A stretch of DNA of 64,000 nt from a virus. The stretch covers positions 1 to 64,000 of the IMG/VR virus record IMGVR_UViG_3300042887_002440; one strand, 5' to 3'. A program made the translations under genes and the position numbers. A model generated the notes under the pieces. It worked only from the letters and a program-made list of their open reading frames with translations. It was not told where the DNA came from and ran no database searches. Shown one piece after another: positions 54,441 to 61,274 of the stretch; the first letter of the stretch is position 1, and every line of letters starts with the position of its first letter.

Positions 54441-56161
54441 TGGTAATTTTTGAAGTAATCCGGTTTAAAAACTTTCTGTCCTATGGAAATAATTTTACTG
54501 AAATATTATTAAATACAGATAGAACTACTTTATCTACTGGTATTAATGGGCAAGGTAAATCAACATTTATTGATGCAATTACTTTTGCTCTTTATGGAAA
54601 ACCTTTTAGAAAAATTAACAAAAGTGGTTTAATAAATTCAATTAATAAATCTGAACTTGTAACTGAAATTGAATTTTCTATTGGACCAAATAAATATAAA
54701 ATTATTCGTGGTATTAAACCAAATATTTTTGAAGTTTATTGTAATGGGGATTTAGTTCGTCAAGATGCAAAAGTAAAAGATTATCAAGAACAACTTGAGC
54801 GTTATATACTTAAAATGAGTTATAAATCTTTTACTCAAGTTGTTATTCTTGGTTCAGCTAGATATACTCCTTTTATGCAGTTATCAGCTGGAGATAGACG
54901 TTCTGTTATTGAAGATTTGCTTGATATTCAAATTTTTTCCAATATGAACTCTATTGTTAAAGATAAAGTTTCTGAAATTAAAGAAACTGTTCAGGATTGT
55001 AAATTTAACATTGAGTTATTCAAAGATAAAATTGAATTACAAAAACAAAATATTAAACGTAACAATCAAGTTTCTGATGAATTAATCTTAAGAAAAAAAG
55101 AATTAATAGCAAATACTTTTGTTGAAGTTGAAGATTTACAGAAAACTATTTCTGAATTATTATCTGAAAATGAAGAGTTAGGTCAAGAAATTTCTGATTT
55201 GGAAATTGTTGAAAAAAAGAAAAATAAATTATTATTAATTGAAGGTAAACTGCGTAATAATATATCTAAAGTTGAAAAAGATAATACATTTTATCATTCG
55301 AATGATAATTGCCCAACATGTAAACAATCAATTGATTCTGTATTTAAACAAGAAATTATTGAAAAAAATAACGATAAATTAATTGAACTTGTTGATGGTG
55401 AAACTAAATTATCTGAAGAATTAAAAGTTGTAACTGATCGATTAGTTGCTATATCAAAGATAAATGCTAAAATATTAAAAAATTCAACTATTTTATCTGA
55501 AAAAAATTCTAATGTAGTTTCTGCTCAGAAATATATAAAATTAGTTTCTAATGAAATTGACCAATTAAAAGATTCAACAAATACTGCTGATAATGGTTCT
55601 GATAAATTGCAAGAATTAATTGAATCATTAGATGTTTATGTAGAAAAATATGAAGAATATATAACTGAGAAGAGTTATTATGATTTTATTTCTGTTATGT
55701 TAAAAGATGGCGGAATTAAAACTCGTATAATTAAACAGTATCTTCCTATTTTAAACAAATATATAAATCAGTATTTGTCTCAATTGGATTTCTTTGTTAA
55801 TTTTAATATTAATGAAAATTTTGAAGAAGTAATTAAATCCCGTCATAGAGATGAATTTACATATGCTAATTTCTCCGAGGGTGAAAAAACTAGATTGGAT
55901 TTAGCTATTTTATTTTCTTTTAGACAATTAGCTAGATTAAAAAATTCAGTTAATACCAATTTATTAATTTTAGATGAAATTATGGATGGTAGTTTAGATA
56001 CTGGTGGTACTGATGTTTTTATGAATTTATTATCGTCAGTAGATAAAAATACAAATATATTTGTGATTAGTCATAAATCCGATCAAGTATCAGATAAATT
56101 TGATACTGTACTAAAATTTGAAAAGATTAAGAATTTCTCTAAAATGAAGGTTGTGCAATGA
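54440..56161 (+). CDS. gp46: gp46-like recombination nuclease ATPase (SbcC/Rad50 family)
   Basis: Partner ATPase of gp47; 573 residues (T4: 560). Walker A GINGQGKST near 34-42, a central coiled coil with the zinc hook CPTCKQ near 291-296, the ABC signature FSEGEKTRLDLAI near 477-489, and Walker B LLILDEIMDG near 507-516. All key residues are present. Overlaps the following gene by 4 bases. Confidence 0.95.
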   Translation: MVIFEVIRFKNFLSYGNNFTEILLNTDRTTLSTGINGQGKSTFIDAITFALYGKPFRKINKSGLINSINKSELVTEIEFSIGPNKYKIIRGIKPNIFEVYCNGDLVRQDAKVKDYQEQLERYILKMSYKSFTQVVILGSARYTPFMQLSAGDRRSVIEDLLDIQIFSNMNSIVKDKVSEIKETVQDCKFNIELFKDKIELQKQNIKRNNQVSDELILRKKELIANTFVEVEDLQKTISELLSENEELGQEISDLEIVEKKKNKLLLIEGKLRNNISKVEKDNTFYHSNDNCPTCKQSIDSVFKQEIIEKNNDKLIELVDGETKLSEELKVVTDRLVAISKINAKILKNSTILSEKNSNVVSAQKYIKLVSNEIDQLKDSTNTADNGSDKLQELIESLDVYVEKYEEYITEKSYYDFISVMLKDGGIKTRIIKQYLPILNKYINQYLSQLDFFVNFNINENFEEVIKSRHRDEFTYANFSEGEKTRLDLAILFSFRQLARLKNSVNTNLLILDEIMDGSLDTGGTDVFMNLLSSVDKNTNIFVISHKSDQVSDKFDTVLKFEKIKNFSKMKVVQ

Positions 56162-56751
56162 ATAATGAATTAATATATAATACTGCTGATATAGTTTCTC
56201 AGGCTGCAGCAGTGCCTGAACCTCAATTTCTTGGTTATGAATTATGCGATCAAAACGATTCCATTCTTACTACAAAATTAAAAAATTTTGATTTTACTGA
56301 TACTTCTTTAAATCCAAGCGAAATTGCTTCTAGATTAATTGCTACCTGTAAATTACATAAAGTATATGGAATTGCTGCAAATCAATGCGGATTAGATCAT
56401 AATGTACTAGTTGCAGGAGCAGAAGATAATTATGTTGCATTTTTTAACCCTATTGTTATTGAATCGCATGGCGAAATTTTATTAGAAGAATCTGATTTGA
56501 GTAATATGGGTTTATTAATGGCAGTTAAACGCCCTACTACAGTTATTGTTTCATATCAAGATTTCGAAGGAAATGGAAAAATGACTAGGTTCGATGGTTT
56601 AACCTCAAGAATTATCCAACAAGGAATAGATAGATTAAATGGAATTGATTTTAAAACTAAAGTTTCTAAATTTGTCCTGGAACGAGCCGAAACTGCATTA
56701 AATAAAAAAATTAAGAAATTTGTACGAAGCCAAATGATTATTAAAAAGTGA
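56158..56751 (+). CDS. Peptide deformylase-like protein without catalytic residues
   Basis: 197 residues with the overall deformylase layout: KVYGIAANQCGLDHNVLV (motif 1, residues ~67-84), VAFFNPIVIE, then VKRPTTVIVSYQDFEGNG and LNGIDFKTKVSKF. Motif 2, normally EGCLS with the metal-binding Cys, reads EESDLSNMG. Motif 3, normally QHExDH with both metal His, reads QQGIDRLNG. All three metal ligands and the catalytic Glu are thus lost, so deformylase activity is very unlikely. The reading frame is intact and translationally coupled to gp46, which suggests a retained structural or binding role. Active deformylases are common auxiliary genes of marine phages. Confidence 0.72.
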   Translation: MNNELIYNTADIVSQAAAVPEPQFLGYELCDQNDSILTTKLKNFDFTDTSLNPSEIASRLIATCKLHKVYGIAANQCGLDHNVLVAGAEDNYVAFFNPIVIESHGEILLEESDLSNMGLLMAVKRPTTVIVSYQDFEGNGKMTRFDGLTSRIIQQGIDRLNGIDFKTKVSKFVLERAETALNKKIKKFVRSQMIIKK

Positions 56752-56758
56752 GGTGAAA

Positions 56759-57067
56759 ATGGCAAAAAATAAATGCCAACCGTGTATAACTATTTCTACT
56801 ATTTGGAAATTAGCGAAAATACATTTTAAACATTTTATGGAGGATGTTCGGGCATTTAATATCGTTCAGGAATATTCTTGTAAAATTTATTATGACGAGA
56901 ATATTTGTAAAACTGCTTTAATTTCATCTAGAGAAGCTGAAATGATTAAAAAGGTACGAGAAACTGCTGCATCTAAATATAATTCTACTATCACCGAACA
57001 GATATTCGCAATACCAGAAGATGTGCAAAATAAAATTAATGAACAACTTATAGAAGAGACTACTTAA
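56759..57067 (+). CDS. Small protein of unknown function
   Basis: 102 residues, starting at the ATG at 56759 after GAGGTG. Two N-terminal cysteines (KCQPC) and further Cys at EYSCKI and ENICKTA could bind metal. The middle SSREAEMIKKVRETAASKYN is helical. No family recognised. It sits between the deformylase-like and glycosyltransferase genes in the same transcript. Confidence 0.55.
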   Translation: MAKNKCQPCITISTIWKLAKIHFKHFMEDVRAFNIVQEYSCKIYYDENICKTALISSREAEMIKKVRETAASKYNSTITEQIFAIPEDVQNKINEQLIEETT

Positions 57068-57070
57068 ATT

Positions 57071-57865
57071 ATGGAAATTCAATTATCAAAAGAAAACTTA
57101 GAAGGTAAAAAATTATTTATTGCTACTCCAATGTATGGAGGTAGTTGTCTTGGTGCATATATGAAAGCTTGTTTGGATTTACAAGCAGTTGCAATTCAAT
57201 ATGGCATTGAAATTAAATTTTCGTTTTTATTTAATGAAAGTTTGATTCAGAGAGCAAGAAATTATTTAGTTGATGAATTTTTACGTTCTGATTGCACGCA
57301 TATGATGTTTATTGATGCGGATATTGGTTTTAATCCATTGGATGTTATTGCTATGTTAGTATTAGATAAAGATATTATCGGTGCGCCATATCCAAAGAAA
57401 ACAATTAAATGGGAAAATATTAAAAAAGCTATTATCAAAAATCCGAATATTTCTACTACTGAATTAGAAAGATTAGGCGGCGATATTGTATTTAATCCTG
57501 TTGCGGGAACTAAGCAGTTTAATGTTACTGAACCTCTACAAGTTCTTGAAATCGGAACTGGTATGATGATGATTCGTAAAGACGTTTTAGGTAAATTTAA
57601 AGAAGCATTTCCTCAATACGAATATACGCCTGATCATGTTGGTACACAACATTTTGGTGGTGATCGAAAAATTCATTCATATTTTAATGTTGAAATTGAT
57701 GAAGAATCTAATCGTGTATTGAGCGAAGATTATCATTTCTGTCAACAATGTAGAAAGATTGGAATTGAAGTTTGGATGGCGCCATGGGTTAATTGCGTTC
57801 ATGTTGGTAGTTATCAATTTCAAGGTAATTTACCTGCTGTAGCTAATTATCTCGGCGAATTGTAA
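57071..57865 (+). CDS. GT-A fold glycosyltransferase-like protein
   Basis: 264 residues. The N-terminus LFIATPMYGGSCLGAYMKAC and the metal/nucleotide-sugar motif CTHMMFIDADIGFNPLDVIA (DxD near residues 84-86) are those of phage GT-A glycosyltransferases. IIGAPYPKKTI, GTGMMMIRKDVL, the acidic SEDYHFCQQCRKIG (likely catalytic base) and VWMAPWVNCVHVGSYQF follow in family order. The acceptor is unknown: protein, cell-surface glycan, or a hydroxymethylated base made by the dioxygenase in this window. It is the last gene before the tRNA region. Confidence 0.75.
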   Translation: MEIQLSKENLEGKKLFIATPMYGGSCLGAYMKACLDLQAVAIQYGIEIKFSFLFNESLIQRARNYLVDEFLRSDCTHMMFIDADIGFNPLDVIAMLVLDKDIIGAPYPKKTIKWENIKKAIIKNPNISTTELERLGGDIVFNPVAGTKQFNVTEPLQVLEIGTGMMMIRKDVLGKFKEAFPQYEYTPDHVGTQHFGGDRKIHSYFNVEIDEESNRVLSEDYHFCQQCRKIGIEVWMAPWVNCVHVGSYQFQGNLPAVANYLGEL

Positions 57866-57883
57866 AATAATTTAAAAAAATGC

Positions 57884-57912
57884 TTGACTTTATAGAGGTG
57901 TTAATATATAAT
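57884..57912 (+). promoter_or_regulatory. sigma70 promoter of the tRNA cluster
   Basis: TTGACT (57884-57889), 17 bases, TATAAT (57907-57912). The small inverted repeat AGAGGTG...ACCTCT spans the -10 (57894-57918). Expected to start transcription about 95 bases before the first tRNA. Confidence 0.85.
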
Positions 57913-57984
57913 ACCTCTATAGTAAAAAAATAAAAATAATTTTAAAAAAGTTGTAAAATTTGACTAAATAGAATAAAGTATTTT

Positions 57985-57992
57985 TATAAATA
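57985..57992 (+). promoter_or_regulatory. Late promoter (TATAAATA) before the tRNAs
   Basis: Exact late octamer 22 bases before tRNA-Thr. With the upstream sigma70 promoter it would keep the tRNAs transcribed early and late. Confidence 0.72.
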
Positions 57993-58013
57993 GATACTTT
58001 ACTAAGAATATTT

Positions 58014-58088
58014 GCCTCTTTAGTATAATGGCTATTACAGTTGACTTGTAATCTTCAGATCTCAGTTCGATTCTGGGAAGAGGCTCCA
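58014..58088 (+). tRNA. tRNA-Thr (TGT)
   Basis: Acceptor GCCTCTT/AAGAGGC, T-arm CTCAG-TTCGATT-CTGGG, encoded CCA. Loop CTTGTAA gives anticodon TGT. The anticodon stem (GTTGA/TCTTC) has two U-U mispairs in the middle. Confidence 0.85.
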
Positions 58089-58096
58089 AATTATTA

Positions 58097-58173
58097 CTCC
58101 CATTAGCTCAGTCTGGTAGAGCGATCCGTTTGGGGCGGATAGGTCGGCAGTTCGAATCTGTCATGGGAGACCA
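58097..58173 (+). tRNA. tRNA-Pro (TGG)
   Basis: Acceptor CTCCCAT/ATGGGAG, anticodon stem ATCCG/CGGAT with loop TTTGGGG (anticodon TGG), T-loop TTCGAAT, encoded CCA. Confidence 0.93.
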
Positions 58174-58180
58174 AATATTA

Positions 58181-58256
58181 TGCGAGGTATGTCAGCGGTA
58201 GACGGCTAGGCTCATAACCTAGAGGACGTTGGTTCGATTCCAACCCTTCGCATCCA
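58181..58256 (+). tRNA. tRNA-Met (CAT)
   Basis: Acceptor TGCGAGG/CTTCGCA, anticodon stem CTAGG/CCTAG with loop CTCATAA (anticodon CAT), encoded CCA. The first pair is U-A, and the anticodon stem lacks three G-C pairs in a row, so it looks like an elongator rather than initiator. Confidence 0.88.
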
Positions 58257-58280
58257 AATTTGTTTAGTGAGAATTATATT

Positions 58281-58892
58281 ATGATTATAGGTTTACTTGG
58301 GTTTATTGGTTCCGGTAAAGGAACTGCTGGTGATATTTTAGTAGAAAATGATTTTACTGCTTTATCTTTTGCTGGTTCATTAAAAGATGCTGTATCTTCT
58401 ATTTTTGGTTGGGATAGAGCCTTATTAGAAGGAGATACTGAAGAATCACGAGTTTTTCGTGAAACTGTTGATGATTTTTGGTCAGTTAAATTTGGTAAAT
58501 CTATAACGCCTAGATATATTTTACAATATTTTGGTACAGAAGTTTGCAGAAATAATTTGCTTGATAGTATTTGGGTTGATTCTCTAGAAAGAAAAATTAA
58601 ACAGTATGATAACGTAGTTATTACTGATGTTAGATTTAAAAATGAAATTAGTTTTTTAAGGTCTATTGGAGCTAAATTTATACATATTGATAGAAAAGAA
58701 ACTAGACCTGAATGGTATGGATTTCTTGACTCGGTAGATAGACCTGTATTTGTGGCTTATGCTGAAGCTAGAGATATTCATAAATCTGAATATGAATGGT
58801 ATAGTAATCCTCATATTGATTATATAATTCAAAATGATGGAACTCTACAAGAATTAGAGTTAAAGATATTAGATGTAATTGTAAATGATTAA
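58281..58892 (+). CDS. gp1: gp1-like deoxynucleoside monophosphate kinase
   Basis: 203 residues (T4 gp1: 241). P-loop LLGFIGSGKGTAGDIL at the N-terminus, FAGSLKDAVSSIFGWDRALL, RYILQYFGTEVCRNNL, and VITDVRFKNEISFLRSIGAK are conserved. T4 gp1 phosphorylates dGMP, dTMP and hydroxymethyl-dCMP, so the enzyme here could also serve modified nucleotides. I start it at the ATG at 58281, directly before the P-loop strand; the TTG at 58260 lies 4 bases from tRNA-Met. It is embedded in the tRNA cluster. Confidence 0.88.
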   Translation: MIIGLLGFIGSGKGTAGDILVENDFTALSFAGSLKDAVSSIFGWDRALLEGDTEESRVFRETVDDFWSVKFGKSITPRYILQYFGTEVCRNNLLDSIWVDSLERKIKQYDNVVITDVRFKNEISFLRSIGAKFIHIDRKETRPEWYGFLDSVDRPVFVAYAEARDIHKSEYEWYSNPHIDYIIQNDGTLQELELKILDVIVND

Positions 58893-58900
58893 AAGATAAA

Positions 58901-58977
58901 TCCCAGATGGGCGCAAGGTGTGCCAGCTGACTGTTAATCAGTTTATCAGGTAGGTTCGATTCCTACTCTGGGAGCCA
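58901..58977 (+). tRNA. tRNA-Asn (GTT)
   Basis: Acceptor TCCCAGA/TCTGGGA, anticodon stem around CTGA/TCAG with loop CTGTTAA (GTT), T-loop TTCGATT, discriminator G, encoded CCA. Confidence 0.92.
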
Positions 58978-58983
58978 AATAAG

Positions 58984-59078
58984 ACCCATTAGGTGTGACT
59001 ATGACGGAATTGGTAGACGTCCTCGATTGTGATTCGAGATTTTGTGGGTTCAAGTCCCACTAGTCACCCCTAATGGGT
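58984..59078 (+). repeat. Inverted repeat flanking tRNA-His
   Basis: ACCCATTAGG (58984-58993) pairs perfectly with CCTAATGGGT (59069-59078). With one mismatch (T-C) it stacks on the 7-bp acceptor stem, giving a continuous helix of 17 pairs at the base of the tRNA. It might guide processing or act as part of a terminator. Confidence 0.75.
58995..59068 (+). tRNA. tRNA-His (GTG)
   Basis: Acceptor GTGACTA/TAGTCAC, anticodon stem CTCGA/TCGAG with loop TTGTGAT (GTG), T-loop TTCAAGT. Discriminator C as in His tRNAs. The 3' CCA is not encoded, and the base at -1 is T, not the usual G. The gene is enclosed by a perfect 10-bp inverted repeat that prolongs the acceptor helix. Confidence 0.85.
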
Positions 59079-59146
59079 TTAAAAAATAAATATGTAATAG
59101 AAGTCAACTATTGGCTTTATTCAAATTTATATAAAGGAATATATTA

Positions 59147-60190
59147 ATGTTAAGATTTAAAACGTTTATTAATGAACAACAAGCTGCTGAACATGTTGGA
59201 TATACTGCTGATTTATATTTGCACCCAACAGAAAAGCCTATTGTTTATATTTATAAAAAAGGCGTTCCTCTTGATGAAGCAGCTAAAGATTGGTCATTGC
59301 CTACTGTAACATCAACAGACCCTAATGATCCAACTAAAACTGGAAGAATTAGAGAATTAACAAAAGATAAAATAAAATTACCATCTGATCATCATTTAAA
59401 AGCATTTTCTGAATTTAAACCTACGAATTTGAATGATCATGAAAAAACTATGGAAGAATTCCATAAACACTTAGCCGCTCATGGGTTATATTCTGCTACA
59501 GATAAACATCCTATGCATAAAACTCCTCATATGCAAAAGTTTGAAGATGGAGTACATGATATTTTAGGTGGTGGAAAGCATGAACGTTGGCATACTGATT
59601 CTACTGGAGCATTAGGTTCTCCTGGATCAGCTGCTGCTAGAGATGCTGCTGTATATTCTAGTAGTCATGCCTCTACTCATGTAGGCAAAATTACTGGATA
59701 TGATGATAAAAAGAAACCAATAGTTGAACCTCTAAAGCCTGGAACTAAACCTGGAACTGTTCATATTTTTGATGATTATGGCGAAAAAATTCCTGGAACT
59801 AATCAAGGAGATAGCCAACATAAAGCTCCATCTAGGGAAGAACGAGGCGATAGACATTTTATCAGAGCTTCAGATATTAGAGCAATACCAGAAAAAGGTA
59901 TTCCTAAAAAAGGTGGAAGTCATTATGATCATAATACACCAGAAGGTATTGCTGACTATATTAAAGATAAAACGCCATCAAATGAAAAAAATAATATGCA
60001 CAATAAATTGCGTGTAAAAATTGGAAAATGGATATCAGATAATCCTAATCCAGCAGAAGGATCTGTTAATCATAAAAAGCGACAAAATTTATTAGCGCAT
60101 ATAAATAGCGAAACTAATAGGTCACATTATAATCATGATGGTTGGGTAGAAAAACATATGAAAAATGTTGATTCTAAGGCTAAAACTTAA
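59147..60190 (+). CDS. Candidate capsid-packaged protein with gp21 cleavage signal
   Basis: 347 residues with no family I recognise. The N-terminus MLRFKTFINE-QQ closely resembles the capsid-targeting sequence of T4 internal proteins (MKTYQEFIAE-A), which ends in (L/I)-x-E and is cut by gp21. The rest is basic and His-rich (HKTPHMQKFEDGVHDIL, KHERWHTDSTGAL), with Gly/Pro-rich turns; DRHFIRASDIRAIPEKGIP is a conserved-looking block. Together these suggest a protein packed in the head and injected with DNA. An enzymatic domain is possible but I see no catalytic motif with confidence. Ribosome site AAAGGAA precedes the ATG. Confidence 0.6.
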   Translation: MLRFKTFINEQQAAEHVGYTADLYLHPTEKPIVYIYKKGVPLDEAAKDWSLPTVTSTDPNDPTKTGRIRELTKDKIKLPSDHHLKAFSEFKPTNLNDHEKTMEEFHKHLAAHGLYSATDKHPMHKTPHMQKFEDGVHDILGGGKHERWHTDSTGALGSPGSAAARDAAVYSSSHASTHVGKITGYDDKKKPIVEPLKPGTKPGTVHIFDDYGEKIPGTNQGDSQHKAPSREERGDRHFIRASDIRAIPEKGIPKKGGSHYDHNTPEGIADYIKDKTPSNEKNNMHNKLRVKIGKWISDNPNPAEGSVNHKKRQNLLAHINSETNRSHYNHDGWVEKHMKNVDSKAKT

Positions 60191-60197
60191 AAAATAA

Positions 60198-60287
60198 GGA
60201 AGAGTGGCTGAGTGGTTTAAGGCAGCGGTCTTGAAAACCGTCGAGGGTTAGTCCCCTCCTAGAGTTCGAATCTCTACTCTTCCGCCA
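60198..60287 (+). tRNA. tRNA-Ser (TGA)
   Basis: Class II tRNA of 90 bases with a long variable arm (GAGGGTTAGTCCCCTC). Acceptor GGAAGAG/CTCTTCC, loop CTTGAAA (TGA), T-loop TTCGAAT, encoded CCA. Confidence 0.95.
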
Positions 60288-60294
60288 AATAAAT

Positions 60295-60369
60295 GTCGCT
60301 ATCGTCTATCGGTTAGGACACAAGATTTTCATTCTTGTAAGCGGGGTTCGACTCCCCGTAGCGACGCCA
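60295..60369 (+). tRNA. tRNA-Glu (TTC)
   Basis: Acceptor GTCGCTA/TAGCGAC, anticodon stem CAAGA/TCTTG with loop TTTTCAT (TTC), T-loop TTCGACT, encoded CCA. Confidence 0.95.
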
Positions 60370-60393
60370 ATATAGTATCAAAAATTGAACCTT

Positions 60394-60401
60394 TATAAAT
60401 A
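60394..60401 (+). promoter_or_regulatory. Late promoter (TATAAATA) of the HNH gene
   Basis: Exact late octamer 22 bases before the HNH endonuclease start; AAAGGG follows as ribosome site at 60408-60413. Confidence 0.75.
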
Positions 60402-60422
60402 AAAATAAAAGGGTTCGATTGT

Positions 60423-60869
60423 ATGAAAATATGTCCAAAATGTTTTATTAAACATGATAAAAATGGAAAATACTGTTCTAGAACTTGCGCTAACAGTAGA
60501 ACTTGGTCAGAAGAAGATAAACATAAAAAACGGTTAACCGTATTAAAAACTTTAGGTATGGAATATATCCCTAAAACCGCTAAAGCCGAAAAATGTTATC
60601 CTAATGAAACGGTTTTTGTTGAACATTCAAGTTATTCTAGGCGTAGTTTAAAAAAGAGAATAATTGAACAAAATTTGCTTAATCATTGCTGTCAAGAATG
60701 TGGGTTGAAACATGAATGGAATGGGAAACCAATAGTTTTGCAATTAGATCATATTAATGGTATTAATAATGATCATAGAATAGAAAATCTGCGTTTTCTT
60801 TGTCCTAATTGTCATACGCAACAAGATACTTATGCAGCAAAAAATATAAAAAAAAATAAAATTGGGTAG
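60423..60869 (+). CDS. HNH homing endonuclease
   Basis: 148 residues. Two zinc-finger-like Cys pairs at the N-terminus (CPKC, CSRTC) and two around the nuclease (CQEC, CPNC). The HNH core is LQLDHINGINNDHRIENLRF followed by LCPNCH, with the DH, N and H residues present. The stop codon TAG (60867-60869) lies inside the first bases of tRNA-Trp, so the gene is tightly fitted against it. Late expression from its own promoter is typical for T4 homing genes. Confidence 0.88.
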   Translation: MKICPKCFIKHDKNGKYCSRTCANSRTWSEEDKHKKRLTVLKTLGMEYIPKTAKAEKCYPNETVFVEHSSYSRRSLKKRIIEQNLLNHCCQECGLKHEWNGKPIVLQLDHINGINNDHRIENLRFLCPNCHTQQDTYAAKNIKKNKIG

Positions 60870-60940
60870 GTAGTTTAATTGGATAAAACGCGTGCCTCCA
60901 AAACACAAAGATGAGAGTTCGAATCTTTCCCTGCCCGCCA
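60864..60940 (+). tRNA. tRNA-Trp (CCA)
   Basis: Acceptor GGGTAGG/CCTGCCC, T-loop TTCGAAT, discriminator G, encoded CCA. Loop CTCCAAA gives anticodon CCA. The anticodon stem CGTGC/ACACA has C-A mismatches at both ends. It overlaps the HNH stop codon by 6 bases. Confidence 0.85.
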
Positions 60941-60962
60941 AATAATTTAATACGAGGAAGTT

Positions 60963-61145
60963 ATGAAAACTTTATTTTTAGTTAGTTTATGTTTATTATC
61001 AACAGGATGTGCGAGTTCTGGTGATTTAGCTAAGTTACAAGAGGATCATGCTGCTTTAACTGCAAAGGTTGATTCTTTAACTAATTCAAATAAACAGTGC
61101 GATAAAAAATTAGATAATTTCTTCAAAAAAGTTCAGAAAAAATAG
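60963..61145 (+). CDS. Small predicted lipoprotein
   Basis: 60 residues. MKTLFLVSLCLLSTGCASS is a signal peptide with the lipobox LSTGC, so mature protein would be lipid-anchored at Cys16. The rest is a short charged coiled coil (LAKLQEDHAALTAKVDSLTN) like murein lipoprotein, with a basic end (FFKKVQKK). AGGAAG precedes the ATG. Superinfection exclusion or Rz1-like lysis function are guesses; no Rz partner is adjacent. Confidence 0.75.
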   Translation: MKTLFLVSLCLLSTGCASSGDLAKLQEDHAALTAKVDSLTNSNKQCDKKLDNFFKKVQKK

Positions 61146-61148
61146 TTC

Positions 61149-61177
61149 TTGACTAATACATAGTTACGTTATATAAT
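61149..61177 (+). promoter_or_regulatory. sigma70 promoter before tRNA-Ile
   Basis: TTGACT (61149-61154), 17 bases, TATAAT (61172-61177), 13 bases before the tRNA. It shares the upstream sequence TAGTTCTTGACT with the inverted repeat near gp55. Confidence 0.87.
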
Positions 61178-61190
61178 AGTAATGTAATTT

Positions 61191-61266
61191 GCCCCTTTAG
61201 CTCAATGGTTAGAGCGTCCGACTCATAATCGGTTGGTTCTAGGTTCGAATCCTAGGAGGGGCACCA
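61191..61266 (+). tRNA. tRNA with CAT anticodon, probably tRNA-Ile2
   Basis: Acceptor GCCCCTT/GAGGGGC, anticodon stem CCGA/TCGG with loop CTCATAA, T-loop TTCGAAT, encoded CCA. The stem and variable region (CGACTCATAATCGGTTGGTT) resemble bacterial tRNA-Ile2, in which C34 becomes lysidine and reads AUA, more than elongator tRNA-Met. AUA is frequent in this genome. Confidence 0.85.
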
Positions 61267-61274
61267 AATATTCA

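Noticed and set aside
56158-56751. Frameshifted or broken deformylase pseudogene
   Set aside because: The frame is intact with family order preserved and translational coupling on both sides, so it is listed as an intact but non-catalytic homologue.
58041-58046. TTGACT as a promoter -35 within tRNA-Thr
   Set aside because: It is the anticodon arm; no TATAAT lies 17 bases downstream.
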